Positions 51,649 through 60,707 are shown, counted from the first letter of the stretch. The stretch is 64,000 bases of DNA from Pseudomonadota bacterium (GCA_018971625.1 JAGXAJ010000008.1:16484-80483); one strand, 5' to 3'. The notes: generated by a model not told the origin, from the letters alone. Numbers and translations: made by a program.

Positions 51649-51903
51649 ATGCGCGCAAAAACCTCAAGCCCGCTGTTCACCTCGGTCCTGAAGCTACTTG
51701 GTCACGCCATGATGGGGCTTGCCGTGGGGCTGGCGTTCGCGTTCGTGCTGACGCGCTTCGATCCGCTCGGGATCATGGCCCAAATCAACAACGGCGCGGT
51801 CCCGGGAATCACGCCGGCTATCCTCATCGGCATTGTCGTGCTGTCGTTCGCGGTTGGCGCGACCTTGACCGGTCTTGTCTTCATGCTGACCGAAGACCGT
51901 TGA
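51649..51903 (+). CDS. Small two-helix membrane protein, hypothetical
   Basis: An 84-residue protein with two hydrophobic helices (MMGLAVGLAFAFVLTRF and AILIGIVVLSFAVGATLTGLVFML) joined by a short loop. The start is the ATG at 51649 (MRAKTSSPLF). The 45 codons upstream of it in the ORF track are not convincing. Function unknown; no family recognised. Confidence 0.6.
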   Translation: MRAKTSSPLFTSVLKLLGHAMMGLAVGLAFAFVLTRFDPLGIMAQINNGAVPGITPAILIGIVVLSFAVGATLTGLVFMLTEDR

Positions 51904-51967
51904 TATCTTCGGACAGTTCATTCGAGACTGCCGTTCAATCGACCCCGGCCGGCGAACGGCAGCCCGG

Positions 51968-52249
51968 CTATTCTGACGCCACCTTGCGCGCCTTCTGAGC
52001 CGCATAGTCCCGGTCCATCACCGCCCGGCACCCGACGCTCAGGTTGCTGCGGTTCTTGAACATGCAAGCGGTGATCTTCGGGATGTTGGGGATCTCGGAG
52101 CTGCACAGCCGGAACGCATCTCCGGTGCACATCTGCTGCGCCTCGGCGCTGAAGGCGAAGCTCGAGGTCGACGAGAGCGCGGAAATCGAAACCGCGAACG
52201 CCAGGATCAAGCCAGCCTGACGGATCGTCTGGGTACGGAGAGTGGTCAT
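51968..52249 (-). CDS. Small secreted Cys-containing protein, hypothetical
   Basis: A 93-residue protein with a signal peptide (QAGLILAFAVSISALSSTSSFAFSA) and a mature domain with four Cys: QMCTGDAFRLCSSEIPNIPK, ITACMFKNRSNLSVGCRAVM. This spacing is shared by a family of small periplasmic proteins common in Bradyrhizobium; the function is unknown and disulfide formation is likely. AAGGAG lies 7 bases before the ATG at 52249. The next gene upstream on the same strand is another small secreted protein. Confidence 0.8.
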   Translation of the reverse strand: MTTLRTQTIRQAGLILAFAVSISALSSTSSFAFSAEAQQMCTGDAFRLCSSEIPNIPKITACMFKNRSNLSVGCRAVMDRDYAAQKARKVASE

Positions 52250-52357
52250 TTTCGGCTCCTTGTCAGCCGCGCGTCGCGGCGTGCTGTCGATGGGAAAACA
52301 GTGCCTGAGCGTTGGAGTTTTGGATGTGACGTCAGTCACACCGGCCAAAGCGAGCAA

Positions 52358-52687
52358 TTACCAGTAGATGCCATGACGATGGAGTTCGTAGATCACGCGT
52401 GCTTCCACCACCGACTCACGCCGGCGCTGCGGCTTGAAGGTCTTGGCCGTTTTGGGCGCGTCTTGCTGCACCGGGGCTGGACGTTGATCGGTCGGCTGTT
52501 CGGTGCCGCTGTCGGCCACCGCGGGCTTTTCGACATATTTCGGGGTCTCCGACCGCTGCGCCTTGGTCGGCTTGGCGTTGCCAGCCGTCGATCCGTCGTT
52601 GGATGCGAGCGTTAGTCCCCTCGACCCCCCAGCCTGCGCCGTCGCGGAAACCAGAACCATTGCCGTAATCAGAATGAATTTGCGCAT
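52358..52687 (-). CDS. Small secreted protein, hypothetical
   Basis: A 109-residue protein: signal peptide (MRKFILITAMVLVSATAQAG), a disordered Pro/Lys/Gln-rich middle, and a conserved-looking C-terminal end RRRESVVEARVIYELHRHGI YW. The C-terminal motif is recalled from other Bradyrhizobium proteins. A good ribosome site (GGGAGG) precedes the ATG. Function unknown. It lies about 108 bp upstream of the Cys-containing protein gene. Confidence 0.75.
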   Translation of the reverse strand: MRKFILITAMVLVSATAQAGGSRGLTLASNDGSTAGNAKPTKAQRSETPKYVEKPAVADSGTEQPTDQRPAPVQQDAPKTAKTFKPQRRRESVVEARVIYELHRHGIYW

Positions 52688-52736
52688 GTGAACCTCCCGT
52701 TGTTCGAAAGGAAGGCTAGGCCGGTTCAGACAGCGA

Positions 52737-53117
52737 CTATGTGAGACATGTCACACAGACCAAAACGCGCAGGCTTTCAGAGACCCGCTCGGCGGCAAAC
52801 CGGCCGGGATCGCCTTCCCAGACGATCCGCGCATATTCGAGGACATAGACCCGATCGGTATGCGGAAGCGCGAAGGTCACATTCTGCTCGCCGAGTAGAA
52901 CAGTGATCGGCGTAGTCTGGCGCAGCTTTTCCAGCGCCTTCGACAATAATTCGAGGATAACAGGCGCAAGTCCAAGCGTCGGCTCGTCGAGAATCGGGAC
53001 CTTCGGCTGCATCATCAGCGCACGGCCGATCGCAAGCATCTGCTGTTCGCCACCGCTCAGCGTCTGCGCCATCACGACCTTCATCGACCGCCCGATCAGT
53101 GCGTTCTTCCTTTTCAT
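52737..53117 (-). pseudogene. LivF-type ABC ATPase, C-terminal remnant
   Basis: The frame contains QTLSGGEQQMLAIGRALMMQ (signature), VPILDEPTLGLAPVILELLS (Walker B) and the D-loop, followed by the usual C-terminal YVLEYARIVWEGDPGRFAAE. The Walker A half is missing, and both ends (MKRKNALIGRS, ESLRVLVCVTCLT) differ from the family. Intact LivF is about 235 residues and powers branched-chain amino acid uptake. Here a truncated non-functional copy remains; no other liv genes are adjacent. Confidence 0.8.
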
Positions 53118-53229
53118 CTGCGTCGTGCTGATCGTAGCCCAAGTCTATGTCTGGCTGCGCAAACCGAAAACCCTTAGAGAAGAAAAAGTGCAGGTGCCGA
53201 CATCGCCCTATTCGGAATTAGCAGAGTAG
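53095..53229 (+). pseudogene. C-terminal tail of a membrane protein, fragment
   Basis: A plus-strand frame reads ISAFFLFICVVLIVAQVYVW followed by LRKPKTLREEKVQVPTSP and a stop at 53227-53229. It looks like the last helix and cytoplasmic tail of a polytopic transporter, but nothing coherent lies upstream; the first bases overlap the livF remnant in the other strand. Family not identified. Confidence 0.4.
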
Positions 53230-53485
53230 ATCGGAACTCCTGGTATTCAGCAGCCTCACCACAGGCCCGGCGGCTTCGTTGACATTAACCTCAATTTACC
53301 TCGTACTGGACTATGCTATGGGCGACCCCCGAGCCGTCGCGTGATGGTCCCGCGACCGCTGGAAATCATCGCCATTGCAGCCGATCTCAGAGCGCCGGCA
53401 CTCCCGACTTTCGACACCCGGAAGGACGAATAACGGCGGGCGACCCTGAAACCATTCCGGTTCAGACTGCTATCAGGAGGCCACG

Positions 53486-53851
53486 ATGGCACCGCTTCGC
53501 ATCAAACGCGTCTATGAACGGCCGGCGCCGGACGATGGCGTCAGGATTTTGGTGGACCGGCTCTGGCCGCGGGGTTTGCGCAAGGACGCCGCAGCACTCG
53601 ACCATTGGTGCAAGGACATCGCACCATCGCCTGAGCTGCGAAAATGGTTTGGCCACCGCGAGGACCGCTTCGACGAATTCAAACAGCGATACCGCCTTGA
53701 GCTGAAGTCAAATCCCGAGCTTGCCGAATTCCGCAAGCTGACCAAAGGCAAGGCGACGTTGCTATATGCCGCGCATGACGAGAGGGTGAACCACGCTGTC
53801 GTGCTGGCGGAATACATGCGGGCTCTGAAAGCGAAGAAACGTCGACAATAG
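53486..53851 (+). CDS. DUF488 family protein
   Basis: A 121-residue protein with the DUF488 pattern: IKRVYERPAPDDGVRILVDR, LWPRGLRKDAAALDHWCKDI, APSPELRKWFGHREDRFDEF and the C-terminal LLYAAHDERVNHAVVLAEYM. The function of the family is not settled; members are small cytoplasmic proteins, often in stress or metal contexts. AGGAGG lies 8 bases upstream of the ATG. It is followed 103 bp later by the ogt gene on the same strand. Confidence 0.92.
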   Translation: MAPLRIKRVYERPAPDDGVRILVDRLWPRGLRKDAAALDHWCKDIAPSPELRKWFGHREDRFDEFKQRYRLELKSNPELAEFRKLTKGKATLLYAAHDERVNHAVVLAEYMRALKAKKRRQ

Positions 53852-53954
53852 CTGGGCCCGACGCTGCCTGCCTTTGTCAGGTTTCGGGTGGCGAGTGGCG
53901 CTGCGACATCCCAGGATAGACGGCAACAGACGGCAAATCATCGGGAGCCTCGCC

Positions 53955-54512
53955 GTGAACACGACAGGTTACGTCTACAAATTGATCGACTCGCCGTTCG
54001 GCAAGCTCAAGCTGATCGCAAGCGAGAACGGCCTCGCCGCCGTGCTGTGGGAAAAGGACGATCCACGACGGGTTCGTCTCGGCCCATCGAAACCTGGTTC
54101 GAACAACAAATTCATCAAACAGGCCGAGAGCCAATTGAAAGCCTATTTCAGTGGCAAATTGAGGAAGTTCACCGTGCCGCTGAATTTCAAGGGCACCGAC
54201 TTCCAGAAAAGCGTGTGGATGGCACTGTTGACGATCCCGTTCGGCGAAACCCGCAGCTACGGCGAGATCGCGCGACAAATCGGCCGACCCCATGCCTCGC
54301 GCGCGGTCGGCGCAGCCAACGGCCGCAATCCAATTTCGATCATCACCCCCTGCCACCATGTGCTCGGAACCAATGGCAAACTAACCGGCTTCGCCGGAGG
54401 ATTGGAAGCCAAGGATCAATTGCTCAAGCATGAAGGACGCGATCCCCGGCTTGGTCTCGCCGGCCGAGGCGTCCGCAGGGAGCAGAATCAGTCGCGATGG
54501 GTGATGCAGTAG
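53955..54512 (+). CDS. Methylated-DNA-[protein]-cysteine S-methyltransferase (Ogt-like)
   Basis: A protein of about 185 residues from a GTG start at 53955 (MNTTGYVYKLIDSPFGKLKL). The DNA-binding helix is RSYGEIARQIGRPHASRAVG with the following AANGRNPISII. The active-site motif reads TPCHHVLGTNGKLTGFAGGL; the Cys acceptor is present but the usual PCHRV Arg is His. The enzyme repairs O6-alkylguanine by suicide transfer. Whether the His substitution reduces activity is unknown. The ORF-track start at 53874 has no conserved character. Confidence 0.85.
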   Translation: MNTTGYVYKLIDSPFGKLKLIASENGLAAVLWEKDDPRRVRLGPSKPGSNNKFIKQAESQLKAYFSGKLRKFTVPLNFKGTDFQKSVWMALLTIPFGETRSYGEIARQIGRPHASRAVGAANGRNPISIITPCHHVLGTNGKLTGFAGGLEAKDQLLKHEGRDPRLGLAGRGVRREQNQSRWVMQ

Positions 54513-54530
54513 CGATGGGGCGTCCCATGC

Positions 54531-55037
54531 TCAGGCGATCGACAGATATCGGCACACGAACGCAAAAGCCTTTTCGCTGCTGGCCCTCGTCAGCTGCAGC
54601 GAATATCCGTAGCGCTGCATCAGGGCCGTGAGATCCACCGCCTTCTCGACTTCAAACAACCGGTCCTTGTGCGGCTGCACCCAGTCCTGAATTCTGGCCT
54701 TTGCCCTGGCTTTGGCGGTCTTAGCGTCCGGGACCACCAGCAGGATATTCCTGTGCAGTTCAGTGAATTGGGCAGGGTCATAGCCGCCCATATTGACGAA
54801 GAACAATCTGCTCGCATCGTTGCACGGTGCTTCCTTGGTCAACGCGATATCAAATCCGTCGGCCTGCTCGACCTCGCCCCAGCAATCCAGATGCAGGCTT
54901 TCCGGATCGCCCCACCATTGCCGACGCAAATCCTCATGGCAATCTTCCGGCGTCTCTCCGATCGAAAACCGTACGTCGTGCAGCTCGATATTCGAGTTGC
55001 CACAATTGCCACCGATATAAAACATGAACAGCTTCAT
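54531..55037 (-). CDS. DUF1543 domain protein
   Basis: A 168-residue protein with the family opening MKLFMFYIGGNCGNSNIELH and DVRFSIGETPEDCHEDLRRQ WWG. DUF1543 proteins are small, cytoplasmic and uncharacterised; some occur as tandem repeats of the domain, here about one and a half. It converges with the ogt gene (18 bp between stops) and diverges from the GntR gene across a 363-bp gap. Confidence 0.85.
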   Translation of the reverse strand: MKLFMFYIGGNCGNSNIELHDVRFSIGETPEDCHEDLRRQWWGDPESLHLDCWGEVEQADGFDIALTKEAPCNDASRLFFVNMGGYDPAQFTELHRNILLVVPDAKTAKARAKARIQDWVQPHKDRLFEVEKAVDLTALMQRYGYSLQLTRASSEKAFAFVCRYLSIA

Positions 55038-55400
55038 CAGGCGTATCGTCCGCGTTTTGCCGGTCAGCCTTAGTCGATTTTAGCCAAAGGTGAAAGCATA
55101 GGCCTGGACTCCGGAATCGAGGAATCGGATTTCAAAAGGTGCGGTCTTTAACAGGGGCAGGATAGTCACTATGGCCTCTCCTGTGCATCCATGGATAAAT
55201 CCCGGCTTCGGGACATCACAGCTTGCGCAGCCGATGCATAACCGCGACATGCCCAAGATCGGCCTTGCCCGATTTCACCCAGTCCATGTTAAAATCCCGC
55301 TCTCGACCAAGCCTTGCGCCATGATATATGGCCCATATACGATTGGGATGGATCTCGCGAGCCTCGCTCCCGCGAATATTGGCCGGCGCTGTGAGGGCGA
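55038..55400. other. Divergent intergenic region between DUF1543 and GntR genes
   Basis: About 360 bp without a recognised gene. It contains a short exact palindrome (55325-55339) close to the GntR start. Other frames give no recognisable protein. Confidence 0.5.
55325..55339. promoter_or_regulatory. TATATGG-C-CCATATA palindrome (candidate GntR operator)
   Basis: Two exact 7-bp arms around one central base, lying 61-76 bases upstream of the GntR start in an otherwise GC-rich region. GntR-family regulators usually bind such short symmetric sites near their own promoters. Assignment is inference. Confidence 0.4.
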
Positions 55401-56102
55401 TTGAAGTCGAAGACATCATCATCGAAGCGCCCTGCTCGCGCGATGGAGCGGCAAGACGAGATCAGGCGCGGCACGCTGACTGACCGTGCCTATAGCGAAC
55501 TCGAGGAGTTGATCGTCACGCTGCGATTGTCGCCCGGCACGGTACTGTCGGAGCAGGCGCTGGCAACGCGGCTGAAAATCGGCCGAACTCCGATCCGCGA
55601 GGCCCTGCAACGGCTGGCGCGGGACGGCCTCGTGGTGATCATGCCGAGGCGCGGCATCATGGTCTCCGAAATCAATCTGCGCCTGCAACTGCGGCTGCTC
55701 GAGGTACGCCGTGAGCTGGAGCGACTGATGGCAAGCCTCGCTGCCGAACGCGCTACGCCGGAGGAACGTGCGGAATTCGCCGAACTCGCCCAAGCCATGC
55801 TTACCGCCGCTGCCAAGGCCGACGATATCGCCTTCATGAGGCTCGACCAGCGTTTCAACATCCTGATCGCGGCCGCCGCCCGCAATGAATTCGCGCGGCG
55901 GTCGATGGGATTGATGAACGCGCTGTCGCGCCGGTTCTGGTACCAGCATTACCAGGAAGTCGCCGACTTGCCGCTTGCCGCCAAGCTGCACGCAGCCGTT
56001 GCGGACGCGGTATCGCAAAGGAAGGCGAAGGCCGCTGCGACCGCTTCCGACCGGTTGATCGACCATATCGAGGATTTCGTGCGCAAGACGCTGGATATGT
56101 GA
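55401..56102 (+). CDS. GntR family transcriptional regulator (FCD type)
   Basis: A protein of 220-233 residues. The winged HTH is TDRAYSELEELIVTLRLSPG, SEQALATRLKIGRTPIREAL and QRLARDGLVVIMPRRGIMVS. The C-terminal helical domain (RLDQRFNILIAAAARNEFAR and the later His-containing segments KLHAAVADAV) is the FCD ligand domain, shorter than FadR. TTG at 55401 with GAGGG upstream and ATG at 55443 are both possible starts. The regulated genes are unknown; neighbours downstream are gene fragments. Confidence 0.9.
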   Translation: MKSKTSSSKRPARAMERQDEIRRGTLTDRAYSELEELIVTLRLSPGTVLSEQALATRLKIGRTPIREALQRLARDGLVVIMPRRGIMVSEINLRLQLRLLEVRRELERLMASLAAERATPEERAEFAELAQAMLTAAAKADDIAFMRLDQRFNILIAAAARNEFARRSMGLMNALSRRFWYQHYQEVADLPLAAKLHAAVADAVSQRKAKAAATASDRLIDHIEDFVRKTLDM

Positions 56103-56123
56103 AGACGCGATACTTGAAGCGCT

Positions 56124-56327
56124 TCAAACGAACGTTACGACGCCTCGAATGCTGTCGCCGCGTTTCCGCGCGGCAAAGCCGTCGTTGATTTCATCGAGCG
56201 TAATCCGGCGCGAAATCAGCTCGTCGAGCAGCAGCAATCCGTCGAGATAGGCTCGAGCCAGAAGCGGGAAATCGCGGCGCCGACGCGCATTGCCATAGCT
56301 GACCCGACGAATGCGCCTTTCCTGCAT
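56124..56327 (-). pseudogene. Zinc-type alcohol dehydrogenase, C-terminal remnant
   Basis: Reads RRDFPLLARAYLDGLLLLDE, LISRRITLDEINDGFAARKR and GDSIRGVVTFV, the last 50 residues of a class III-like alcohol dehydrogenase. The upstream SYGNARRRRDF also fits. Everything before that, including cofactor and zinc sites, is absent. A full class III enzyme gene lies 350 bp away on the other strand, so this is likely the stump of a second copy. Confidence 0.75.
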
Positions 56328-56398
56328 CAGCGAACTTTAGCGATGCCCGTCAAGATCAAGCTAGCACTGTCGCTCGGTGTCGTCGTGTGGCAGCCATC

Positions 56399-56533
56399 GC
56401 TTGCTATTTCCAGCATAGGCTCGGCCATGACCGCATCGAGTATGTCGTCACCTTTCTCGGAGGTTTCATGATCTTCGCGATGTGGCTGTTGCCCGAGGTC
56501 AAGCGTACGGATACGGCTGGCAGCTCATCGTGA
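56399..56533 (+). pseudogene. Membrane transporter C-terminal fragment
   Basis: A plus-strand frame reads HDRIEYVVTFLGGFMIFAMW followed by LLPEVKRTDTAGSSS and a stop. It resembles the last helix and tail of a transporter. Nothing coherent is upstream in this frame; an ATG frame just before it (MPVKIKLALSLGVVVW) may be a displaced piece. Low-confidence remnant; family unresolved. Confidence 0.35.
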
Positions 56534-56678
56534 CACCCCGGCGCGGTAGATGACGCTGCGCGGCTGAAATGGTAGAGTTCAAACTCGAAGCCCGATGAGC
56601 GCGTGGGTAAAGAGCAATCTGGCTCGGAATACCGCGTTCCCGCCGAATTTGGACACGAAGCTCCGTAAGGAACGATCA

Positions 56679-57788
56679 ATGAAAACGCGCGCCGCGGTTG
56701 CTTTTGAAGCCAAGAAGCCGCTCGAAATCGTCGAACTCGATCTGGAAGGTCCGAAGGCGGGTGAGGTCCTGGTCGAGATCAAGGCGACGGGGATCTGCCA
56801 CACTGATGCCTATACGCTGGATGGCTTCGACAGCGAGGGAATATTTCCGTCGATCCTGGGCCATGAAGGCGCTGGCATCGTGCGCGAGCTGGGATCCGGC
56901 GTCACCTCGGTCAAACCGGGCGATCACGTGATCCCGCTCTACACGCCGGAATGCCGCCAGTGCAAAAGCTGCCTCAGCCAGAAGACCAATCTCTGCACAG
57001 CGATCCGCGCCACGCAGGGCAAGGGCCTGATGCCCGACGGCACCTCGCGCTTCAGCCACGAGGGTAAGACGATTTTCCACTACATGGGCTGCTCGACCTT
57101 TTCCAATTTCACGGTGCTGCCGGAGATCGCGGTCGCCAAGATTCGTGAGGACGCGCCGTTCGACAAGAGCTGCTATATCGGCTGCGGCGTGACGACTGGC
57201 GTTGGCGCCGTAGTCAACACCGCCAAAGTCACGCCGGGCTCCAACGTCGTGGTGTTTGGCCTTGGTGGTATCGGACTCAATGTCATCCAGGGCGCGCGGA
57301 TGGTGGGCGCTGACAAGATCATCGGCGTCGACATCAACGATTCCAAGGACCAATGGGGCCGCCGTTTCGGCATGACGCATTTCGTGAACCCGAAGAAGGT
57401 CGATGGCGATATCGTCCAGCACTTGGTCGGGCTAACCGACGGCGGCGCCGATTTCACCTTCGACTGCACCGGCAATACCAACGTGATGCGCCAGGCGCTG
57501 GAAGCCTGTCATCGCGGCTGGGGCGTATCTGTCGTGATCGGCGTTGCCGAAGCTGGCAAGGAGATCGCCACGCGACCATTCCAGCTGGTGACGGGCCGGG
57601 TCTGGAAAGGTACCGCATTCGGCGGCGCCCGCGGCCGCACCGACGTGCCGAGGATTGTCGACTGGTACATGAACGGCAAGATTCAGATCGATCCAATGAT
57701 CACCCATGTTCTCAAGCTCGAGGATATCAACAAGGGCTTCGACCTCATGCACGAGGGCAAGTCGATCCGGTCGGTCGTCGTATTCTAA
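56679..57788 (+). CDS. S-(hydroxymethyl)glutathione dehydrogenase (class III alcohol dehydrogenase)
   Basis: A 369-residue zinc enzyme that oxidises the glutathione adduct of formaldehyde. Catalytic-zinc ligands are in [13 protein letters not shown] and [12 protein letters not shown]; the structural-zinc Cys cluster is [20 protein letters not shown]; the cofactor loop is [20 protein letters not shown]. Start ATG at 56679 with AAGGA upstream. A single gene, with an ADH remnant nearby. It detoxifies formaldehyde from demethylation or methanol oxidation; the esterase partner is not adjacent. Confidence 0.94.
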   Translation: MKTRAAVAFEAKKPLEIVELDLEGPKAGEVLVEIKATGICHTDAYTLDGFDSEGIFPSILGHEGAGIVRELGSGVTSVKPGDHVIPLYTPECRQCKSCLSQKTNLCTAIRATQGKGLMPDGTSRFSHEGKTIFHYMGCSTFSNFTVLPEIAVAKIREDAPFDKSCYIGCGVTTGVGAVVNTAKVTPGSNVVVFGLGGIGLNVIQGARMVGADKIIGVDINDSKDQWGRRFGMTHFVNPKKVDGDIVQHLVGLTDGGADFTFDCTGNTNVMRQALEACHRGWGVSVVIGVAEAGKEIATRPFQLVTGRVWKGTAFGGARGRTDVPRIVDWYMNGKIQIDPMITHVLKLEDINKGFDLMHEGKSIRSVVVF

Positions 57789-57873
57789 GTTTGCAGAAAC
57801 TGCGCTTCAATCAAGGTGGCCACGCTTCCACAGGGGCCCGAGGAGCATCGTATCTGAGCCTGGCGGAAACTCC

Positions 57874-59391
57874 CTACCTCGGTTCGACAGTCAGCGGATG
57901 CAATTTACGCAGTTCTCTACAAGCAGTTCGAATCATTCCCTTCGCAGCTTCGCGCTCTTGTCCGACGAGCATGCCCGACGCAAATGCACGCGCACGCCTG
58001 TTTTGGAGGGGCGCTGTTAGCGCGGCCTCCTTTGCCATTTCCTCGTGCGCTTTGGCATCATTTAGCGTACCTAAGACATTTTGAATTTTCTTGAGACGCG
58101 TCACAAGCCGGTCAAGCTTCTTGCGATCTTTATCTGCGTAAAGGCTCTGGAAGAATTCCACACCATAACGAACTTTTTTGATCTTGATCCTCAGCTTGTG
58201 CCTCTCCTCAGGCGACAATTCTTCGAGATGCCCTGCTTGTTTGCGTGCCTTCTTGATCCGACGATCAAGGATGGCCGCTGCAGTACGGCCGATCAATGCC
58301 TCGGTATTGTCCTCGCACACATTTCTTCGAGTCTCGATCCACTCCAGAATGTCGATCAGCAGGTGGCGAAACCGCGGCGCCTCGGTAGCACGCCGCGCAT
58401 CCTCGAAAGCTGCATTGCGCTTTGCCGTAAACTGAGATTCGATCGCGCGAGCGCCGCGCTTGGGCTTACTCTTCGCAACAAATGGAAACAGCCACTCCTC
58501 GAGAAATACATCGATTTCCCGCGCGGGGGCTAGTTCGTCCGTGAGCCATTTAAGCTCGGTCTTGATCCTGGCCGTGCTGGCGTTCGGAAGTATTTTATTG
58601 AACAGCGAGATGGCGGCTCGCAGCCGTCGCAATCCGACCCGCATCTGATGGATAGCTTCGGCATCGAGCGCTCTCACCGCGTCGACGTTTGTCGAGAAGT
58701 GACGCAATGCTGAGAACGCTATCACCTCGAATGCTTCAAGTGAGCTTAGTTTGCTATCGAGGTGAATAGGTTCGGCCCGGGTTGCCGCCTCTCTAGCGCC
58801 ATTGGTGAGCAGATAGCCGCGTTCCGATTTCGATCGCAGGTCGAGTTGCCCGTCAGTTTTCTGCGCCAGAACTTTGGCAAGATGAAACAGATCCGCTGAC
58901 CGCCCGCTTTTTAATTCGAGTTCAAATTCGGAGATCGGCGCTGAACGTCGATTTACAAAAACGCTTCCGCGGTCAACGGCGAGTTCGATCTCGCTGTTGC
59001 CGGCGTGGAAAAGCCGAGTGATGCGACGCACGGAGGTCCGAAAGACAGGCTTTAAGCTGCGGCGTAGCTTTTTGGTGACCAGGTTCTGAAGCGGTGTGTC
59101 GTCGGCCTTGTCGAGATCCGGGACGAGAGTTCCCACCTCGCTCTCCCACTCGCCGCGTGCAAAACTTCCTGTCCCCGCCGCCTTGACGGTCTGAATGTAA
59201 TTTCCGTTCGCCTGTCGAATCCGAAAAGTAAGACCGCGACGCCTTAGCTTATGCTTTTTGGTATCAAAGTACGTCGACAGAAGTTGAGTCTCCGAATGCG
59301 CGTCGCCGCGGGTACCCGCGATTCGAAGCTTCGCGATCTTGGATAAGCTACGTGCCGGGACACGAAATTTTAATTCAAGTTCAAGGCTCAT
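57874..59391 (-). CDS. CYTH and CHAD domain protein
   Basis: A protein of about 505 residues. The N-terminal CYTH domain (residues 1-200) starts with the ExExK motif in MSLELELKFRVPA and includes TYFDTKKHKLRRRGLTFRIR. The C-terminal CHAD domain (about 215-505) is helical and Lys/Arg/His-rich: AEAIHQMRVGLRRLRAAISL, SPEERHKLRIKIKKVRYGVE. CYTH enzymes hydrolyse triphosphates; CHAD domains bind polyphosphate. ATG at 59391 chosen as it begins the CYTH domain; the upstream 80 codons are rejected. An inorganic pyrophosphatase gene lies 640 bp away, divergent. Confidence 0.93.
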   Translation of the reverse strand: MSLELELKFRVPARSLSKIAKLRIAGTRGDAHSETQLLSTYFDTKKHKLRRRGLTFRIRQANGNYIQTVKAAGTGSFARGEWESEVGTLVPDLDKADDTPLQNLVTKKLRRSLKPVFRTSVRRITRLFHAGNSEIELAVDRGSVFVNRRSAPISEFELELKSGRSADLFHLAKVLAQKTDGQLDLRSKSERGYLLTNGAREAATRAEPIHLDSKLSSLEAFEVIAFSALRHFSTNVDAVRALDAEAIHQMRVGLRRLRAAISLFNKILPNASTARIKTELKWLTDELAPAREIDVFLEEWLFPFVAKSKPKRGARAIESQFTAKRNAAFEDARRATEAPRFRHLLIDILEWIETRRNVCEDNTEALIGRTAAAILDRRIKKARKQAGHLEELSPEERHKLRIKIKKVRYGVEFFQSLYADKDRKKLDRLVTRLKKIQNVLGTLNDAKAHEEMAKEAALTAPLQNRRARAFASGMLVGQEREAAKGMIRTACRELRKLHPLTVEPR

Positions 59392-60031
59392 TGCTGGCTC
59401 GCGGCGCCACGATGAACGACCAATACCGTCCCGTATCGGCCGGTTCCGCAGACGTGCCAGATTTAGCACGAACCAGGCTGCCGAGGACATACGAATTAGA
59501 TGTGAGTCCGGGCACTGACGTAAAGTCGGTTTGATCCAGAACGACGCGGATCGTACGCAACAGCGAAATGACTCGATGGCGTCAGTACGCAATAGCCGCT
59601 TCCGAACGCGTCGGTTAGGAACGCTCTTCAAGTTGGGACGTTTGTCCGAAATATTGGTCTTACGAAAGGAGCTTGGCGATCATCCCCGCTCTATCTGCTC
59701 CAAAAACAAACTGCCTGATTTCAAAAGCGTATGCGAGGGCATGGCCGCTCCCGAGAGGCGGTGCGGTGGTATGCTCATTGGCTGTTATCTTCCGGTAGCG
59801 TGCGCTGCCCCCTTGGTACGCAGCCAATTCGGGAACTTCAACCAGACCTATGGTTCGCTCGACGCCGTTATCGGCTTCACGAGTGGCTTTGGATCTCGCT
59901 ATCGTCATTCCGCTCGGGGCGGAGATGGCCGCTGAGATGAGAACCAGACTGCGCGTGACACCAGACTGAAACCGATGGGTATAAGCAGCGCATGAGTATC
60001 GGGCGCTATCGGGCGGCCTAAGGCGGATCAG
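59392..60031. other. Divergent region between CYTH-CHAD and pyrophosphatase genes
   Basis: About 640 bp. A minus-strand frame (TRSLVLISAAISAPSGMTIA and following) is moderately coherent but I recognise no domain, so it is not called. Promoters of both divergent genes are expected here; none is clear. Confidence 0.45.
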
Positions 60032-60547
60032 ATGACGAACCCATTTAAGCTGCCGACTTGGGCCGATGACGACCACGTCTACGCTGTCGTTGAAACCCCG
60101 CGTGGGAGTACGTGCAAGCTGGACTTCGATCCGAAGCTGCGAGCGTTCACGCTAGCTAAACCCCTTATGGCCGGCCTTAGCTATCCATACGACTGGGGTT
60201 TCATTCCCTCAACCAAAGCGGAGGACGGCGATCCGCTCGACGTCCTTGTAATACATGACGCCAAGACCTACCCCGGCGTGGTCTTGCGGTGCAGGCCGGT
60301 CGGGATCTTGGAACTTGAGCAAAAAAAGAAGGGCAAGAAGAAGAGAAATGATCGCCTGTTCGCGGTACCGGATCGCTCACCACTTGAGACCGACCTAAAA
60401 GACATTCGCCACTTACCGTCCCGTGCACGTGCAGAACTGGAGCAGTTCTTCCTGGCAACGGACGCCTTGGAGGACAAGAAGATCGACTTTCTGGGCTGGC
60501 GCGGTCCCGCACACGCCATCAAGACGATCAAACTGCTGGCTCACTAA
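60032..60547 (+). CDS. ppa: Inorganic pyrophosphatase (family I)
   Basis: A 171-residue soluble pyrophosphatase. The metal-binding motif is AEDGDPLDVLVIHD; other conserved points are YPYDWGFIPST and the C-terminal DFLGWRGPAHAIKTIKLLAH. It hydrolyses diphosphate to drive biosynthetic reactions. The KKKGKKKRND insertion in the middle is longer and more basic than in the housekeeping enzyme, so this may be a secondary paralogue. The divergent CYTH-CHAD gene points to a joint role in polyphosphate or triphosphate turnover; this is inference. Confidence 0.9.
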   Translation: MTNPFKLPTWADDDHVYAVVETPRGSTCKLDFDPKLRAFTLAKPLMAGLSYPYDWGFIPSTKAEDGDPLDVLVIHDAKTYPGVVLRCRPVGILELEQKKKGKKKRNDRLFAVPDRSPLETDLKDIRHLPSRARAELEQFFLATDALEDKKIDFLGWRGPAHAIKTIKLLAH

Positions 60548-60707
60548 AAGACCTGTGGAGTGCGCCGCTCGTGCCTACGAATCAAAAGTCTTCGTACGCT
60601 TTGATCTCTGTCATAAAACCTTCATATTATTTCTGTCGTGAGCCGCTTCGATTCATGACAATATTAATACGTACAGATGTCAGTTTGATTTTATTCGGAG
60701 CTCCCGC

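Noticed and set aside
59660-60076. 138-aa minus-strand ORF
   Set aside because: Partly coherent sequence but no family recognised, and it overlaps the pyrophosphatase start region.
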